Of a stretch of 64,000 nt of DNA, positions 1 through 10,033 are shown one piece after another. The position numbers and the translations under genes were made by a program. This stretch comes from Candidatus Tidjanibacter gallistercoris (GTDB lineage: Bacteria > Bacteroidota > Bacteroidia > Bacteroidales > Rikenellaceae): contig DXFY01000045.1 of assembly GCA_019114205.1 (NCBI GenBank), positions 1 to 64,000 of the forward strand, read 5' to 3'. The notes under the pieces are model-generated. The model was not told the DNA's origin and made no database searches. It worked only from the letters and a program-made list of their open reading frames with translations. Numbering within the stretch: position 1 is the stretch's first letter; every line of letters begins with the position of its first letter.

Positions 1-282
1 ACGCTCCTCTACTGTACAACAATACACCGGCTACTTTCAATACGTCACAAGTCACATTCAAATATATGCCAATATACAACAACAAATCGATATATTACTT
101 ATCTTTATCTCAAACAACACCAATCTTTAAATCTGAATAAACCACTTTTCATCCAATCCTGGTCATACAAGCATCGATTATGTAATCGAAATATTCTACC
201 ACGTGAACGGTTCTTCGGAAACGTTGCTGTCGGAAGTAATCGTTTCCAATTTTGAATAACCCTTAATACTAAAAACCTTGCC

Positions 283-1149
283 ATGAAAACGAAATATCTC
301 CGTATGGTTTCCGTCCTGTTCCTCTTAACGGGATGCACCATTGTCGATGGAAACATTACCACGACCTATATATATAAAAACGATTCGAGTTACGACATAG
401 CCATCCATGTGAATCAAGAGACTTCGGACAATCATCCGTGGAAAGGAGAAAAAATTTTTGCACTGGCTGCCGGTGAAGAGCAATCGTTCGAATTCTCCGA
501 TGTGGGCCCACGGAAAAGCTGGGGATTCTTCCAACCGTTTCCGGACTATCCGCATATGAACAGCATGGTCGTTTCCATAAACGACGCAGTATGGGAAGTT
601 GTCTTCGACAAACAAGACGTCGAAAACAAAAACAACCCTTTGGTGACCTCCGGCTATGAAACGGTCTCCCGCGACCACTCGGTCAGCGTATTCCGATACG
701 TTTTTACGGACGACAGGGTGGCGGATATCGTCAAAGACACCGAAGCGAACCATACATCCGTATTCACCTACCGCAACGAAACGGCTCAGGACATCACCCT
801 GTGGATTGTCGACGAACCGGGAGAGGGTATAATATACGATTACAAACACCTGATAGCTCCGGGCGAGGAGGTATCCGACACGCTCACCCTCCGGGGAAAA
901 GCTCCTGCCCCTTTCTGTTACAAAGAAAATCATGAATATTCCGAGAATACGTACCTCGGTATCTGGCTCGGCGATATGAATCCCGGTCTCGCGCCCCCCG
1001 AACCCGATGTCCGACAACCTTACGCAGCCCCGGAAGGCACACTGTTCGACACGTCGGTTTATACGCTGACAAAGCGCAAGGACGAATTCCGTGCCGCGTA
1101 CCTGTTTACTTTTACCGACAACTTTTTTGAAACCGCCGCGGCGAAATAG
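283..1149 (+). CDS. hypothetical lipoprotein
   Basis: 288-aa ORF with lipoprotein-type signal (MKTKYLRMVSVLFLLTGC), followed by a strong terminator hairpin. Confidence 0.75.
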   Translation: MKTKYLRMVSVLFLLTGCTIVDGNITTTYIYKNDSSYDIAIHVNQETSDNHPWKGEKIFALAAGEEQSFEFSDVGPRKSWGFFQPFPDYPHMNSMVVSINDAVWEVVFDKQDVENKNNPLVTSGYETVSRDHSVSVFRYVFTDDRVADIVKDTEANHTSVFTYRNETAQDITLWIVDEPGEGIIYDYKHLIAPGEEVSDTLTLRGKAPAPFCYKENHEYSENTYLGIWLGDMNPGLAPPEPDVRQPYAAPEGTLFDTSVYTLTKRKDEFRAAYLFTFTDNFFETAAAK

Positions 1150-1173
1150 CATCCGGTTTCGACACCCCGACAC

Positions 1174-1216
1174 AAAAGCCCTTCGCTCAGGCTCCCTGCT
1201 TGTGCGAAGGGCTTTT
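1174..1216 (+). terminator. Rho-independent-like terminator
   Basis: AAAAGCCCTTCGC ... GCGAAGGGCTTTT, 13-bp perfect stem, 25 nt after the stop codon of 283..1149. Confidence 0.8.
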
Positions 1217-1384
1217 CACAACTCCGTACCGGCGAGGGAATGCACTGCGGCAACATTGCATTTTTGTTACGGCGACCGGACAGGCAGCCGTCCGGTCGTG
1301 CCGGACGGCACGATACGGCCGTTCCCAACATTTCATAACGCGCTACACACATGTACGTTACAAGTTACAAATCCCTCTGTATCG

Positions 1385-1442
1385 TTGTAACATTTTCGTA
1401 ACACGAACGTAAACGGTGCGTAAATGCGTCTCGATAGCTTTG
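1385..1442 (+). promoter_or_regulatory. candidate Pho box array plus Bacteroidota -7 element
   Basis: GTAA at 1387, 1398, 1409 and 1420 (exact 11-bp period), then TAGCTTTG at 1435-1442, upstream of the porin/pst operon start at 1462. Confidence 0.65.
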
Positions 1443-1461
1443 CGGCGACAAACCGAACGAG

Positions 1462-2718
1462 ATGACACGACGCACGAAAGCTGCAATCCTTCTCGCCGCA
1501 CTGCTGGCCGTCCATAGCGGGGTACAGGCGGCGCCGGACGGAAAAGAGGACCGGGAAGAGAAAAAACGCGAAGCCCCGGCTTCCGACAAGGGCAAACTGA
1601 AAATATCCGGTTACCTGCAACCGCAGTTCCAATGGGGCGAACGCGACGCCGCACTCAAGGTGGGTACGGAGAACGAAAACCCGACGGAATCCTTCAACCG
1701 CTTCGGGCTGCGCCGCGGTCACCTCAAATTCGCCTACGACTACAAGACGGTCGCGGCGGTAGTGCAAATCGACGTCAGCACGGAAAAGGGCGTCATCCTG
1801 AAAGACGCCTACATCAATGTGCAGGAACCGTGGCTGCGGACGTTCGGCATCCGGGCCGGCGTATTCAACCGTCCCTTCGGCCTCGAAATCGAACTCTCCT
1901 CTTCGGTACGCGAAACCCCCGAACGCGCATACATCTTCCCGATGCTCTTTCCCGACGAACGCGACTTCGGCGCCATGTTCACGGTACAGGCGCCGGAAGA
2001 CTCCCCGTGGCGCATCGTCGCCCTCCAGGCGGGCCTCTTCTCCGGCAACGGCATCAGCCGGGACAACGACAGCCGCAAGGACTTCATCGGCCATCTCTCC
2101 TTCGGCGACGAGTTCGACGACTTCTCTTTCCGGGCCGGGGCATCGTATTACCGCGGCGGCGTCCGGCAGGGAACCGGCACCGTCCACACGATGACCGACG
2201 GCGGTTTCCGCACGGACACCGACCCGGCCAACAAGGGCCGCTACGCCAAACGGGAATACATCGGCTTCGACGCCTGCATCCACTTCGAGAGCGACTGGGG
2301 TACGACCACCCTGCGGGGCGAATACCTCTTCGGCACGCAGCCCGGCACGCAAACCTCCGGCAAGAGTCCCGACTCGGCCGCACTGCCCGCATCGGACACC
2401 TACATCCGGCCGGTTCGGGGCGGTTACGTCCTGCTCGCCCACGACATCGAAGATACGCCCTTTTCGCTGGTAGCCAAATACGACGTCTACGACCCCAACA
2501 CGAAGGTATCGGGCAATGCGCTCGGGACGGGCGAGACGGGCGTCACCGACGCGATGCGCACGGCTTTCGGCTTCGGTGCCACGTGGCACATCATGAAGGG
2601 GCTGAAGCTCACCGCCTACTACGACATCGTACGCAACGAAACGAGCACGGCGCTCGACGGTTTCGCCTCCGACCTGAAGGACGACATGTTCACCCTCCGA
2701 CTGCAATACAAGTTCTGA
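1462..2718 (+). CDS. phosphate-selective porin O/P-like outer membrane protein
   Basis: Signal peptide, OprO/OprP-like barrel pattern (SGYLQPQFQWGE... LRLQYKF C-terminus), first gene of the pst locus. Confidence 0.85.
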   Translation: MTRRTKAAILLAALLAVHSGVQAAPDGKEDREEKKREAPASDKGKLKISGYLQPQFQWGERDAALKVGTENENPTESFNRFGLRRGHLKFAYDYKTVAAVVQIDVSTEKGVILKDAYINVQEPWLRTFGIRAGVFNRPFGLEIELSSSVRETPERAYIFPMLFPDERDFGAMFTVQAPEDSPWRIVALQAGLFSGNGISRDNDSRKDFIGHLSFGDEFDDFSFRAGASYYRGGVRQGTGTVHTMTDGGFRTDTDPANKGRYAKREYIGFDACIHFESDWGTTTLRGEYLFGTQPGTQTSGKSPDSAALPASDTYIRPVRGGYVLLAHDIEDTPFSLVAKYDVYDPNTKVSGNALGTGETGVTDAMRTAFGFGATWHIMKGLKLTAYYDIVRNETSTALDGFASDLKDDMFTLRLQYKF

Positions 2719-2749
2719 AACGACAACATTCACAGGAATATCGAAAAAA

Positions 2750-3577
2750 ATGAAGACCATGAAAAAGTTCATGCTTGCGGCCGCCCTCCTGCTGACAGGG
2801 TTCGCAACGGCCAGCGCACAGAAAATCAAAGGTTCGGACACCGTACTTCCCCTCTCCCAAAAAGAGGCCGAGGAGTACATGAAAGTCAATCCGTCGGCCA
2901 CAATTACCGTAACGGGCGGCGGCAGCGGCGTAGGCATCTCGGCCCTGATGGAGGGTACGACCGACATCGCCCAGGCTTCGCGCCGCATGAAGTTCGACGA
3001 GAAACAGAAAATCCAGAAAGAGGGCGACAAGGTGAAGGAAACCGTCATCGCCTACGACGCCCTCGCCGTCGTGGTACATCCCTCCAATCCGGTCACCGAC
3101 CTCACCCGCGAGCAGCTCGAAGGCATCTTCACGGGCCGCATAACCAACTGGAAAGAGGTGGGCGGCCCCGACATGAAAATTGTCCCCTACTCGCGCGAGA
3201 CCTCTTCGGGCACCTACGAGTTCTTCAAGGAGAGCGTCCTGCGTAACCGCAACTACATGAACGGCATCATGAGCATGCCGGCCACGGGGGCCATCATCCA
3301 GAGCATCAGTCAGACCAAGGGCGGCATCGGATACGTGGGGCTCGCCTACCTCAACGACAACGTGAAGGCCGTCCACGTATCCTACGACGGCGGCAAGAGC
3401 TTCACCGCCCCGTCGGTGGCCAACGCCAAAAACGGCAGCTACCCCATCGTCCGGCCGCTCTACTACTATTACATGGCGCACTCCGAAAAGACGGTGAAAC
3501 CTTTCGTGGACTACATCCTCTCCCCCGCGGGACAGAACATCGTCCGGGAAATAGGCTTCGTCCCCGTAAGCGAATAA
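2750..3577 (+). CDS. pstS: phosphate ABC transporter substrate-binding protein PstS
   Basis: KIKGSDTVLPLSQ, GGGSGVGISALMEGTTDIAQASR, ITNWKEVGGPD motifs. Confidence 0.93.
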   Translation: MKTMKKFMLAAALLLTGFATASAQKIKGSDTVLPLSQKEAEEYMKVNPSATITVTGGGSGVGISALMEGTTDIAQASRRMKFDEKQKIQKEGDKVKETVIAYDALAVVVHPSNPVTDLTREQLEGIFTGRITNWKEVGGPDMKIVPYSRETSSGTYEFFKESVLRNRNYMNGIMSMPATGAIIQSISQTKGGIGYVGLAYLNDNVKAVHVSYDGGKSFTAPSVANAKNGSYPIVRPLYYYYMAHSEKTVKPFVDYILSPAGQNIVREIGFVPVSE

Positions 3578-3628
3578 ACGGCCGGCAAACCGGGCGGCGG
3601 CCCCATGCCGCCGCCCCATCCGATTCCC

Positions 3629-4837
3629 ATGAAGAAGTTAAGGAAAATACTCGAACGCACGATAGAAGGCATCTTCACCGTCAGCGGAGCCGTGACGACC
3701 GTCACCATCCTGCTCATCGTGGTGTTCCTCTTCCGCGAAGGGCTCGGACTGTTCGGCAGTCCGGCGGTGGAGAAGGGCTACCTGCTCTGCGTCAATACCG
3801 CCAACACGACGGCGCATCTGGACTCCCGGCAAATCATGGACATCTTCGACTACCGAACCGAAAACTGGGAACAGGTCGGGGGGCCGGACGAGGCCATCGT
3901 CCCGTTCCGCTTCGAGGAGGTATTCGACCGCTACCCGGAGGAGGCCTTCGGAGAGGATTACGAACTGCTGCCCCAGCGACTGGGCGAGGTCATCGCCTCG
4001 ACACCCGGCATCATCGCCTTCATCCCCGACCAATACGTCCCGGACGGAATGCCCGGAGTGAAAATCCTGCGCAGCGACCGCATCACCCCCGCCGACTTCT
4101 TCGGGGGACGCCAATGGATGCCCACCGCCACCCCCGCCCCGCAGTTCGGCGTGCTTCCGCTAATCCTGGGGACGCTGCTGGTCAGCTTCGTGGCAATCCT
4201 CATCGCCCTTCCGTTAGGACTGGGCGTGGCCATCTACATGTCGGAGCTGGCAGGCGAACGGATGCGCAAAATCCTCAAACCGACCATCGAACTGCTGGCG
4301 GGCATTCCCTCGGTGGTGTACGGATTCTTCGGACTGGTGGTGCTCGTACCGCTGATACAGAAGACCTTCGGACTGGCGGTAGGCGAAACGGCCCTCGCCG
4401 GCAGCCTGATACTGGCCATCATGGCCTTGCCGACCATCATCACCGTCGCCGAGGACGCCATGCGCGGCACCCCGCGCGCCATGCGCGAAGCGAGCCTCGC
4501 CCTGGGGGCCACACACTGGCAGACCATCTACCGCGTGGTTATCCCCTACGCCGGTTCGGGCATTTCCGCCGCCGTGGTGCTGGGCATCGGCCGCGCGATA
4601 GGGGAAACGATGGCGGTACTCATGGTGACGGGCAATGCCGCCGTGATGCCCCGCTCGCTCTTCGAACCGGTGCGCACCATTCCCGCCACCATCGCGGCCG
4701 AGCTGGGCGAAGCCCCCGCCGGAGGCGCACACTACCAGTCGCTGTTCATGCTGGGATGCATCCTCTTCATCATCACGATGATAATCAGCATCACGGCCGA
4801 AATGATTTCCAAACGACAAACCAACAAGGGACTATGA
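3629..4837 (+). CDS. pstC: phosphate ABC transporter permease PstC with periplasmic insertion
   Basis: Permease core (EASLALGATHWQTIYRVVIPYAGSGI); ATG at 3629 chosen; stop overlaps the pstA start (ATGA). Confidence 0.9.
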   Translation: MKKLRKILERTIEGIFTVSGAVTTVTILLIVVFLFREGLGLFGSPAVEKGYLLCVNTANTTAHLDSRQIMDIFDYRTENWEQVGGPDEAIVPFRFEEVFDRYPEEAFGEDYELLPQRLGEVIASTPGIIAFIPDQYVPDGMPGVKILRSDRITPADFFGGRQWMPTATPAPQFGVLPLILGTLLVSFVAILIALPLGLGVAIYMSELAGERMRKILKPTIELLAGIPSVVYGFFGLVVLVPLIQKTFGLAVGETALAGSLILAIMALPTIITVAEDAMRGTPRAMREASLALGATHWQTIYRVVIPYAGSGISAAVVLGIGRAIGETMAVLMVTGNAAVMPRSLFEPVRTIPATIAAELGEAPAGGAHYQSLFMLGCILFIITMIISITAEMISKRQTNKGL

Positions 4838-5691
4838 CGGGAAAAAGAACCAATCAGCGCATCGCCTTCTGGATATTCCGCATCCTGGGGCTCATCGTCG
4901 TGGGGATACTGTTCTGGATACTCGGCTTCATCGTCTGGCACGGGGCCGGCGTCATCGACTGGAAGTTCCTCACCACGGCACCGACCGACGGCATGACCGG
5001 CGGCGGCATCTTCCCCGCCATCGTCGGAACGTGCTGCCTCATCGTGGGCAGCATGGCGGTGGCCTTCCCGCTCGGCGTCATGTCGGCCATCTACACCACC
5101 GAATATGCCGGCAACGGGAAAATCGTCCGCTTCATCCGCATCATGACCAACAACCTCGGCAGCATCCCCTCCATCATCTTCGGACTGTTCGGCATGGCGC
5201 TCTTCGTCAATGCCCTCGGCTTCGGGGACTCCATCATCGCCGGTTCGTTCACCCTCGGCCTGCTCGCGCTGCCGCTGGTCATCCGCACCACGGAAGAGGC
5301 GCTCAGGGCCGTTCCAGACTCCTACCGCACGGGGAGCCTCGCGCTCGGCGCCACCAAACTCCAGACCATACGGCGCGTGGTGCTGCCCACGGCCTTCCCC
5401 AACATCACGACGGGCCTCATCCTCGCCATCGGGCGCGTGTCGGGCGAAACGGCGCCGATACTCTTCACCGCGGCGGCCTACTTCCTGCCCAAGCTGCCGA
5501 CGAGCATCTACGACCAGGTCATGGCGCTCCCCTACCACCTCTACGTGATAGCCACGAGCGGTACCGACCTGGAGGCCACCCGCCCCATAGCCTACGGTAC
5601 GGCGCTGGTGCTTATCGTCATCGTGCTGGCCATGAACCTGCTCGCCTCGTTCCTCAGGCGCCATTTCGGTAAAAAAGTCAAAACGAACTGA
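4834..5691 (+). CDS. pstA: phosphate ABC transporter permease PstA
   Basis: [24 protein letters not shown]...; [28 protein letters not shown] motif; the listed 4114..5691 ORF includes out-of-frame pstC sequence. Confidence 0.9.
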   Translation: MTGKRTNQRIAFWIFRILGLIVVGILFWILGFIVWHGAGVIDWKFLTTAPTDGMTGGGIFPAIVGTCCLIVGSMAVAFPLGVMSAIYTTEYAGNGKIVRFIRIMTNNLGSIPSIIFGLFGMALFVNALGFGDSIIAGSFTLGLLALPLVIRTTEEALRAVPDSYRTGSLALGATKLQTIRRVVLPTAFPNITTGLILAIGRVSGETAPILFTAAAYFLPKLPTSIYDQVMALPYHLYVIATSGTDLEATRPIAYGTALVLIVIVLAMNLLASFLRRHFGKKVKTN

Positions 5692-5698
5692 CAGCATT

Positions 5699-6445
5699 AT
5701 GATAGAAGCGAAAAACATAGATTTCCATTACGGCGATTTCCATGCGCTGAAAAACATCAGCATGACCATGGAAAGCAACACCGTGACGGCCTTCATCGGC
5801 CCGTCGGGCTGCGGCAAGTCCACCTTCCTGCGGCTGTTCAACCGGATGAACGACCTCATTCCCGGCGCACGCCTCACGGGGCAGTGCCTCGTGGACGGCA
5901 AAGACATCTACGCCAAAGGGGTGAACGTGGACGAGCTGCGCAAAAACGTGGGCATGGTGTTCCAGAAACCCAACCCCTTCCCCAAGTCGATATTCGAAAA
6001 CGTGGCCTACGGGCTGCGCGTGAACGGCGTCCGCGACCAAGCCTTCATCCGCCGGCGCGTGGAGGAATCGCTCGTGGGTGCGGCGCTTTGGGACGAGGTG
6101 AAGGACAAGCTCAAAAAGTCGGCCTACGAACTCTCCGGCGGGCAGCAGCAGCGGCTCTGCATCGCACGGGCCCTGGCCGTCTCGCCCTCCATCCTCCTCA
6201 TGGACGAACCCGCCTCGGCGCTCGACCCCATCTCGACATCCAAAATCGAAGAACTGATTCATTCGCTCAAGAAGGACTACACGATTGTCATCGTCACCCA
6301 CAACATGCAGCAGGCCGCACGGGTGAGCGACAAGACGGGATTCTTCATGCTGGGCGAACTGGTCGAATACAACGACACCAAGAAGATGTTCCTCAACCCG
6401 GAAAAGGTACAGACGCAGAACTACATCACCGGCCGGTTCGGTTAA
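5699..6445 (+). CDS. pstB: phosphate ABC transporter ATP-binding protein PstB
   Basis: Walker [10 protein letters not shown], signature [15 protein letters not shown], PstB-type [13 protein letters not shown]. Confidence 0.95.
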   Translation: MIEAKNIDFHYGDFHALKNISMTMESNTVTAFIGPSGCGKSTFLRLFNRMNDLIPGARLTGQCLVDGKDIYAKGVNVDELRKNVGMVFQKPNPFPKSIFENVAYGLRVNGVRDQAFIRRRVEESLVGAALWDEVKDKLKKSAYELSGGQQQRLCIARALAVSPSILLMDEPASALDPISTSKIEELIHSLKKDYTIVIVTHNMQQAARVSDKTGFFMLGELVEYNDTKKMFLNPEKVQTQNYITGRFG

Positions 6446-6465
6446 ACGGAAAAACACACAGCGAT

Positions 6466-7140
6466 ATGGCAATGAAACATACGGAAAAAGAGCTGACGCT
6501 CCTGCGCGAGGAGGTCAGCCAGATGTGGGGGCTGGTACTCTCGCAACTCGAAAAGACCCGGCAGGCCTACCTGAACGACGATGCGGAACTCGCCCGCGAA
6601 GTGGCGAGCCGCGAGAAACGGGTGGACACCTACGAACTCAAGATAGACAGCGACTGCGAAAACTACATCGCCCTGTTCGGGCCGGTCGCCGTAGACCTGC
6701 GGCTGGTGCTCTCGCTCATCAAAATCAGCGGTACGCTGGAACGCATCGCAGACCTGGCCGACGGCATCGCCCGCCACGTAATAACGGGCGAATGCACCGC
6801 ACTGCCGGCTGCGTTCAAAGAGGAACTGCGCATCGGCACGATGTTCGATACGGTCATTTCGATGCTGTCGGACAGCTTCGTGGCGCTCGACTCGGAGAAC
6901 ACCAAGCTCTCCGGACGCATTCTCGCCAAGGACGAAACGGTGGACGAAATCTACCACGACGACATCCGGCTGCTTTCCGAATACGTCCAGCAGGAGCCGC
7001 AGGGAGCGCGGTGCGCGATGGAAACGCTGCTCATCGCCCGCAAAATCGAACGCATCGGCGACCATTGCAGCAACATCGTGGAGGAAATCGTCTTTTACAT
7101 AGATGCCAAGATACTCAAGCACAACAGGAACGAAGAATAA
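6466..7140 (+). CDS. phoU: phosphate signalling protein PhoU
   Basis: PhoU family repeats (SREKRVDTYELKIDSDCENYIALFGPVAVDLRLVLSLIKISGTLERIADLA; ARKIERIGDHCSNIVEEIVFY). Confidence 0.92.
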   Translation: MAMKHTEKELTLLREEVSQMWGLVLSQLEKTRQAYLNDDAELAREVASREKRVDTYELKIDSDCENYIALFGPVAVDLRLVLSLIKISGTLERIADLADGIARHVITGECTALPAAFKEELRIGTMFDTVISMLSDSFVALDSENTKLSGRILAKDETVDEIYHDDIRLLSEYVQQEPQGARCAMETLLIARKIERIGDHCSNIVEEIVFYIDAKILKHNRNEE

Positions 7141-7143
7141 TCC

Positions 7144-7151
7144 TATCTTTG
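7144..7151 (+). promoter_or_regulatory. possible internal -7 element (TATCTTTG)
   Basis: TAnnTTTG consensus 27 nt upstream of the response regulator ATG at 7178. Confidence 0.5.
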
Positions 7152-7177
7152 TACACGGACACGCAAACACCCCGGAC

Positions 7178-7870
7178 ATGGACGAAAGGATACTCGTCGT
7201 AGACGACGAAAAGGACATTTGCGAAATACTGGGCTTCAACCTTTCCAACGAAGGGTACCGGGTGGACACGGCCACTTCCGCCGAAGAAGCCCTCCGGACG
7301 CTGACCCCCGAACACGCGCTCATACTGCTCGACGTCATGATGGGCGGCATGTCGGGTTACAAGATGGCCGAAAAGCTCCGGCACGAGGGCAACCGGATAC
7401 CCATCATCTTCCTGACGGCCAGGGACACGGAGAACGACATGCTGACGGGATTTTCCGTCGGAGGCGACGACTACATCTCCAAGCCTTTCTCCATCAAGGA
7501 AGTAGTGGCGCGGGTGAAAGCCGTTCTCAAACGCAGCGCCGGACAGATGGCCGCAGCAGGACAGCGCGAGGGAAAACTGTCGTTCGGCGACTTCACCATC
7601 GACTTCGACACGAAAGAGGTTGTCATCGGCCGCGAGGCCATCCCGCTGACACGCACCGAATTCGACATCCTCACCACGCTCGCGTCCAATCCGGCCCGCA
7701 TCTTCAGCCGCGAAGACCTGATAGACCGCATCTGGAAAGACGCTCCCTTCGTGACGGAACGCACCGTGGACGTCCACATAACGCGGCTGCGCAAGAAACT
7801 GGGTGACAAGGCTTCGCTCATTTCGAGCCGGCCGGGGTACGGATACCGATTCAACTGTACGGAAGCATGA
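7178..7870 (+). CDS. OmpR/PhoB-family response regulator
   Basis: DERILVVDDEKDICEILGFNL receiver, winged-helix output domain; adjacent to pst-phoU and a histidine kinase. Confidence 0.9.
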   Translation: MDERILVVDDEKDICEILGFNLSNEGYRVDTATSAEEALRTLTPEHALILLDVMMGGMSGYKMAEKLRHEGNRIPIIFLTARDTENDMLTGFSVGGDDYISKPFSIKEVVARVKAVLKRSAGQMAAAGQREGKLSFGDFTIDFDTKEVVIGREAIPLTRTEFDILTTLASNPARIFSREDLIDRIWKDAPFVTERTVDVHITRLRKKLGDKASLISSRPGYGYRFNCTEA

Positions 7871-9603
7871 AACCGACATTCCAGCGGAAGCTCACGCTCA
7901 GCTTCCTCGTCATATTCGTCATATTCACCGCCGGTGTGGTGGTATTCGAGCAGCGACAGGCACGGCGTTACCGTACCGAAGCGCTGGAGGAACGGCTCGA
8001 CGCCTATGCGGAGATGATACACGCATGCGCAGCGGGCAACGCTCCCGCGGGCGAAGACCTGCGGGCGCTGCTCCCCCTGCTGCCGAAAGAGCTGCGCCTG
8101 ACGGTCATCGGGGCCGACGGCACGGTCGTGTACGACAACCTCTTCGCCCGGCCGGGCGAACTCGACAACCATGCCGGACGGCCGGAAGTGGCCGGGGCAC
8201 GGCAGACGGGCGCCGCCTACGACATCCGCACTTCGGCTTCCAACCAGGTGCCGTACATCTATTACGCCAAATACTTCGGCAACGACTTCGTGCGCGTGGC
8301 GCTGCCTTACGACATCCGGGTGAAACACTTCCTCCAGCCCGACAACGGCTTCCTCTACTTCATCGTCCTCCTGTTCGCCGCAGGATTGCTCGTCATCCAC
8401 TACGTGGGGAGCCGGTTCGGCCGGTCGGTCAGACGGCTCCGGGACTTCGCGGCCAAGACGGACGAAGGCGACGCGGACATCAACATCGCCCGGTTCCCCG
8501 GCGACGAGCTGGGCGAAATCGGCCGCCGCATAGCCGGAAGCTACAAAAGTCTGAAAGAGAGCGAGCAAACGCTCGTCCGCGAACGCGAAAAGCTGCTTCA
8601 GCACGTGCACAGTTCGGCCGAAGGAGTGTGTTTCTTCCGGCCGGACTGCTCGGTAGAATTTTACAACGGCCTGTTCCTGCAATACATGAATACCATCAGC
8701 GACGTTGTGGTGAGCGACAACCCCGCCCTTCTGACGCTCGACGTATTCGAACCGGTCCGGCGCTTCCTCGCATCCGGGTCGGGCGAACAGTATTTCGAGA
8801 CGCACCTTCAGGACCAGGGCAGGGAGTTCCTGCTACGGGTGAACGTGTTCGACGACAAGAGCTTCGAGGTGGTATTCAACGACATCACCCGACAAGAAAA
8901 GACGCGCCGCCTCAAACAGGAAATGACCGGCAACATCGCGCACGAGTTGCGGACACCCGTCACAAGCATCCGCGGTTATCTCGAAACGGTGCTCGAAACA
9001 CCCCTGCCCCCCGAAAAGAAAGAGGACTTCATCCGCAAGGCCTACCGCCAGACGCTTTCCCTTTCGGAACTCATCCGCGACATGAGCCTGCTCACGAAAA
9101 TCGAGGATACGCCCGGTTCGTTCAATTTCGGCCGCGTGGAACTCCGGCCGGTCATCGGCCGGGTGGTGGCCGAACTCGAACCGGCGCTCCGGGCCAAACG
9201 CATCGTCTTCGACGACGAGCTGCCGGAAGGCCTCGCGGTAAACGGCAACGAAAACCTCCTCTACTCGGTATTCCGCAACCTGACCGACAACGTCATCAAC
9301 CACGCGGGCGAGGAGGTGCGCATCACCGTCTGCAAACGGGGCGAACGCAACGGCTACGTCTATATCTCGTTCGCCGACAACGGATGCGGCGTCGGAGACC
9401 GCAGCAAGCTGAACCGGCTTTTCGAACGGTTTTACCGCCTCGACGAGGGCCGCACGCGCGATGCGGGCGGTTCGGGACTCGGACTGTCGATTGTCAAAAA
9501 CATCGTCAGCCTGCACGGAGGTACCATCACCGTGAAGGAACGCCGCGAAGGAGGCCTCGAATTTCTTTTCAGCCTGCCGACAGCGAACGAAATCGTCCAA
9601 TGA
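7867..9603 (+). CDS. PhoR-like sensor histidine kinase
   Basis: Two TM segments, HAMP-like region, H-box NIAHELRTPVTSIRGYLET, N/G boxes (DNGCGVG, GGSGLGLSIVKNI). Confidence 0.9.
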   Translation: MKPTFQRKLTLSFLVIFVIFTAGVVVFEQRQARRYRTEALEERLDAYAEMIHACAAGNAPAGEDLRALLPLLPKELRLTVIGADGTVVYDNLFARPGELDNHAGRPEVAGARQTGAAYDIRTSASNQVPYIYYAKYFGNDFVRVALPYDIRVKHFLQPDNGFLYFIVLLFAAGLLVIHYVGSRFGRSVRRLRDFAAKTDEGDADINIARFPGDELGEIGRRIAGSYKSLKESEQTLVREREKLLQHVHSSAEGVCFFRPDCSVEFYNGLFLQYMNTISDVVVSDNPALLTLDVFEPVRRFLASGSGEQYFETHLQDQGREFLLRVNVFDDKSFEVVFNDITRQEKTRRLKQEMTGNIAHELRTPVTSIRGYLETVLETPLPPEKKEDFIRKAYRQTLSLSELIRDMSLLTKIEDTPGSFNFGRVELRPVIGRVVAELEPALRAKRIVFDDELPEGLAVNGNENLLYSVFRNLTDNVINHAGEEVRITVCKRGERNGYVYISFADNGCGVGDRSKLNRLFERFYRLDEGRTRDAGGSGLGLSIVKNIVSLHGGTITVKERREGGLEFLFSLPTANEIVQ

Positions 9604-9978
9604 CCAGGCAGGGCGGAAAAGCCGGATGACCGGCCTGCACACACAGCCGCAGGGAGGGACAACGGAACAACCGGACAAAGCCGAAACAAAAACGGCGACC
9701 GGCCCGCTCCGTCGCAATGCAGCCCCCGACACTAAAGGAGGAGATGCCGGGAACAGTATCTGTCCGGACGACTGCACACAGTTCCGGGCTTCGGCACAGC
9801 GCCCCGACGGAATGAACGGCACCTCGGACAAAAGCCTTCCTTCTCGTCCGTATCGGGCAGAAACAACCGGATGACCGAACCGTATCCATACGGGCAATCG
9901 GAAAGAGGAAATAACCGCAGCAACGGCCGACCGGCGAATACGGAAAGGGAAGCAGACGAAACTCCCCGAAAAATGCAC

Positions 9979-10004
9979 GGGCTGCCGGTTTTTGCCGGCA
10001 GCCC
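9979..10004 (-). terminator. terminator of the VOC gene
   Basis: GGGCTGCCGG-TTTTTG-CCGGCAGCCC hairpin followed on the minus strand by a T-rich tract. Confidence 0.7.
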
Positions 10005-10033
10005 AATGTATGCGATGGCCGAGCCTGAAGAGG

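Noticed and set aside
1333-3048. 571-aa antisense ORF opposite the porin/pstS
   Set aside because: Same shadow effect, with low-complexity Val/Arg/Gly-rich translation.
4114-5691. 525-aa ORF considered as an extended PstA
   Set aside because: The part before 4834 is out-of-frame pstC; the true start is the overlapping ATGA at 4834.
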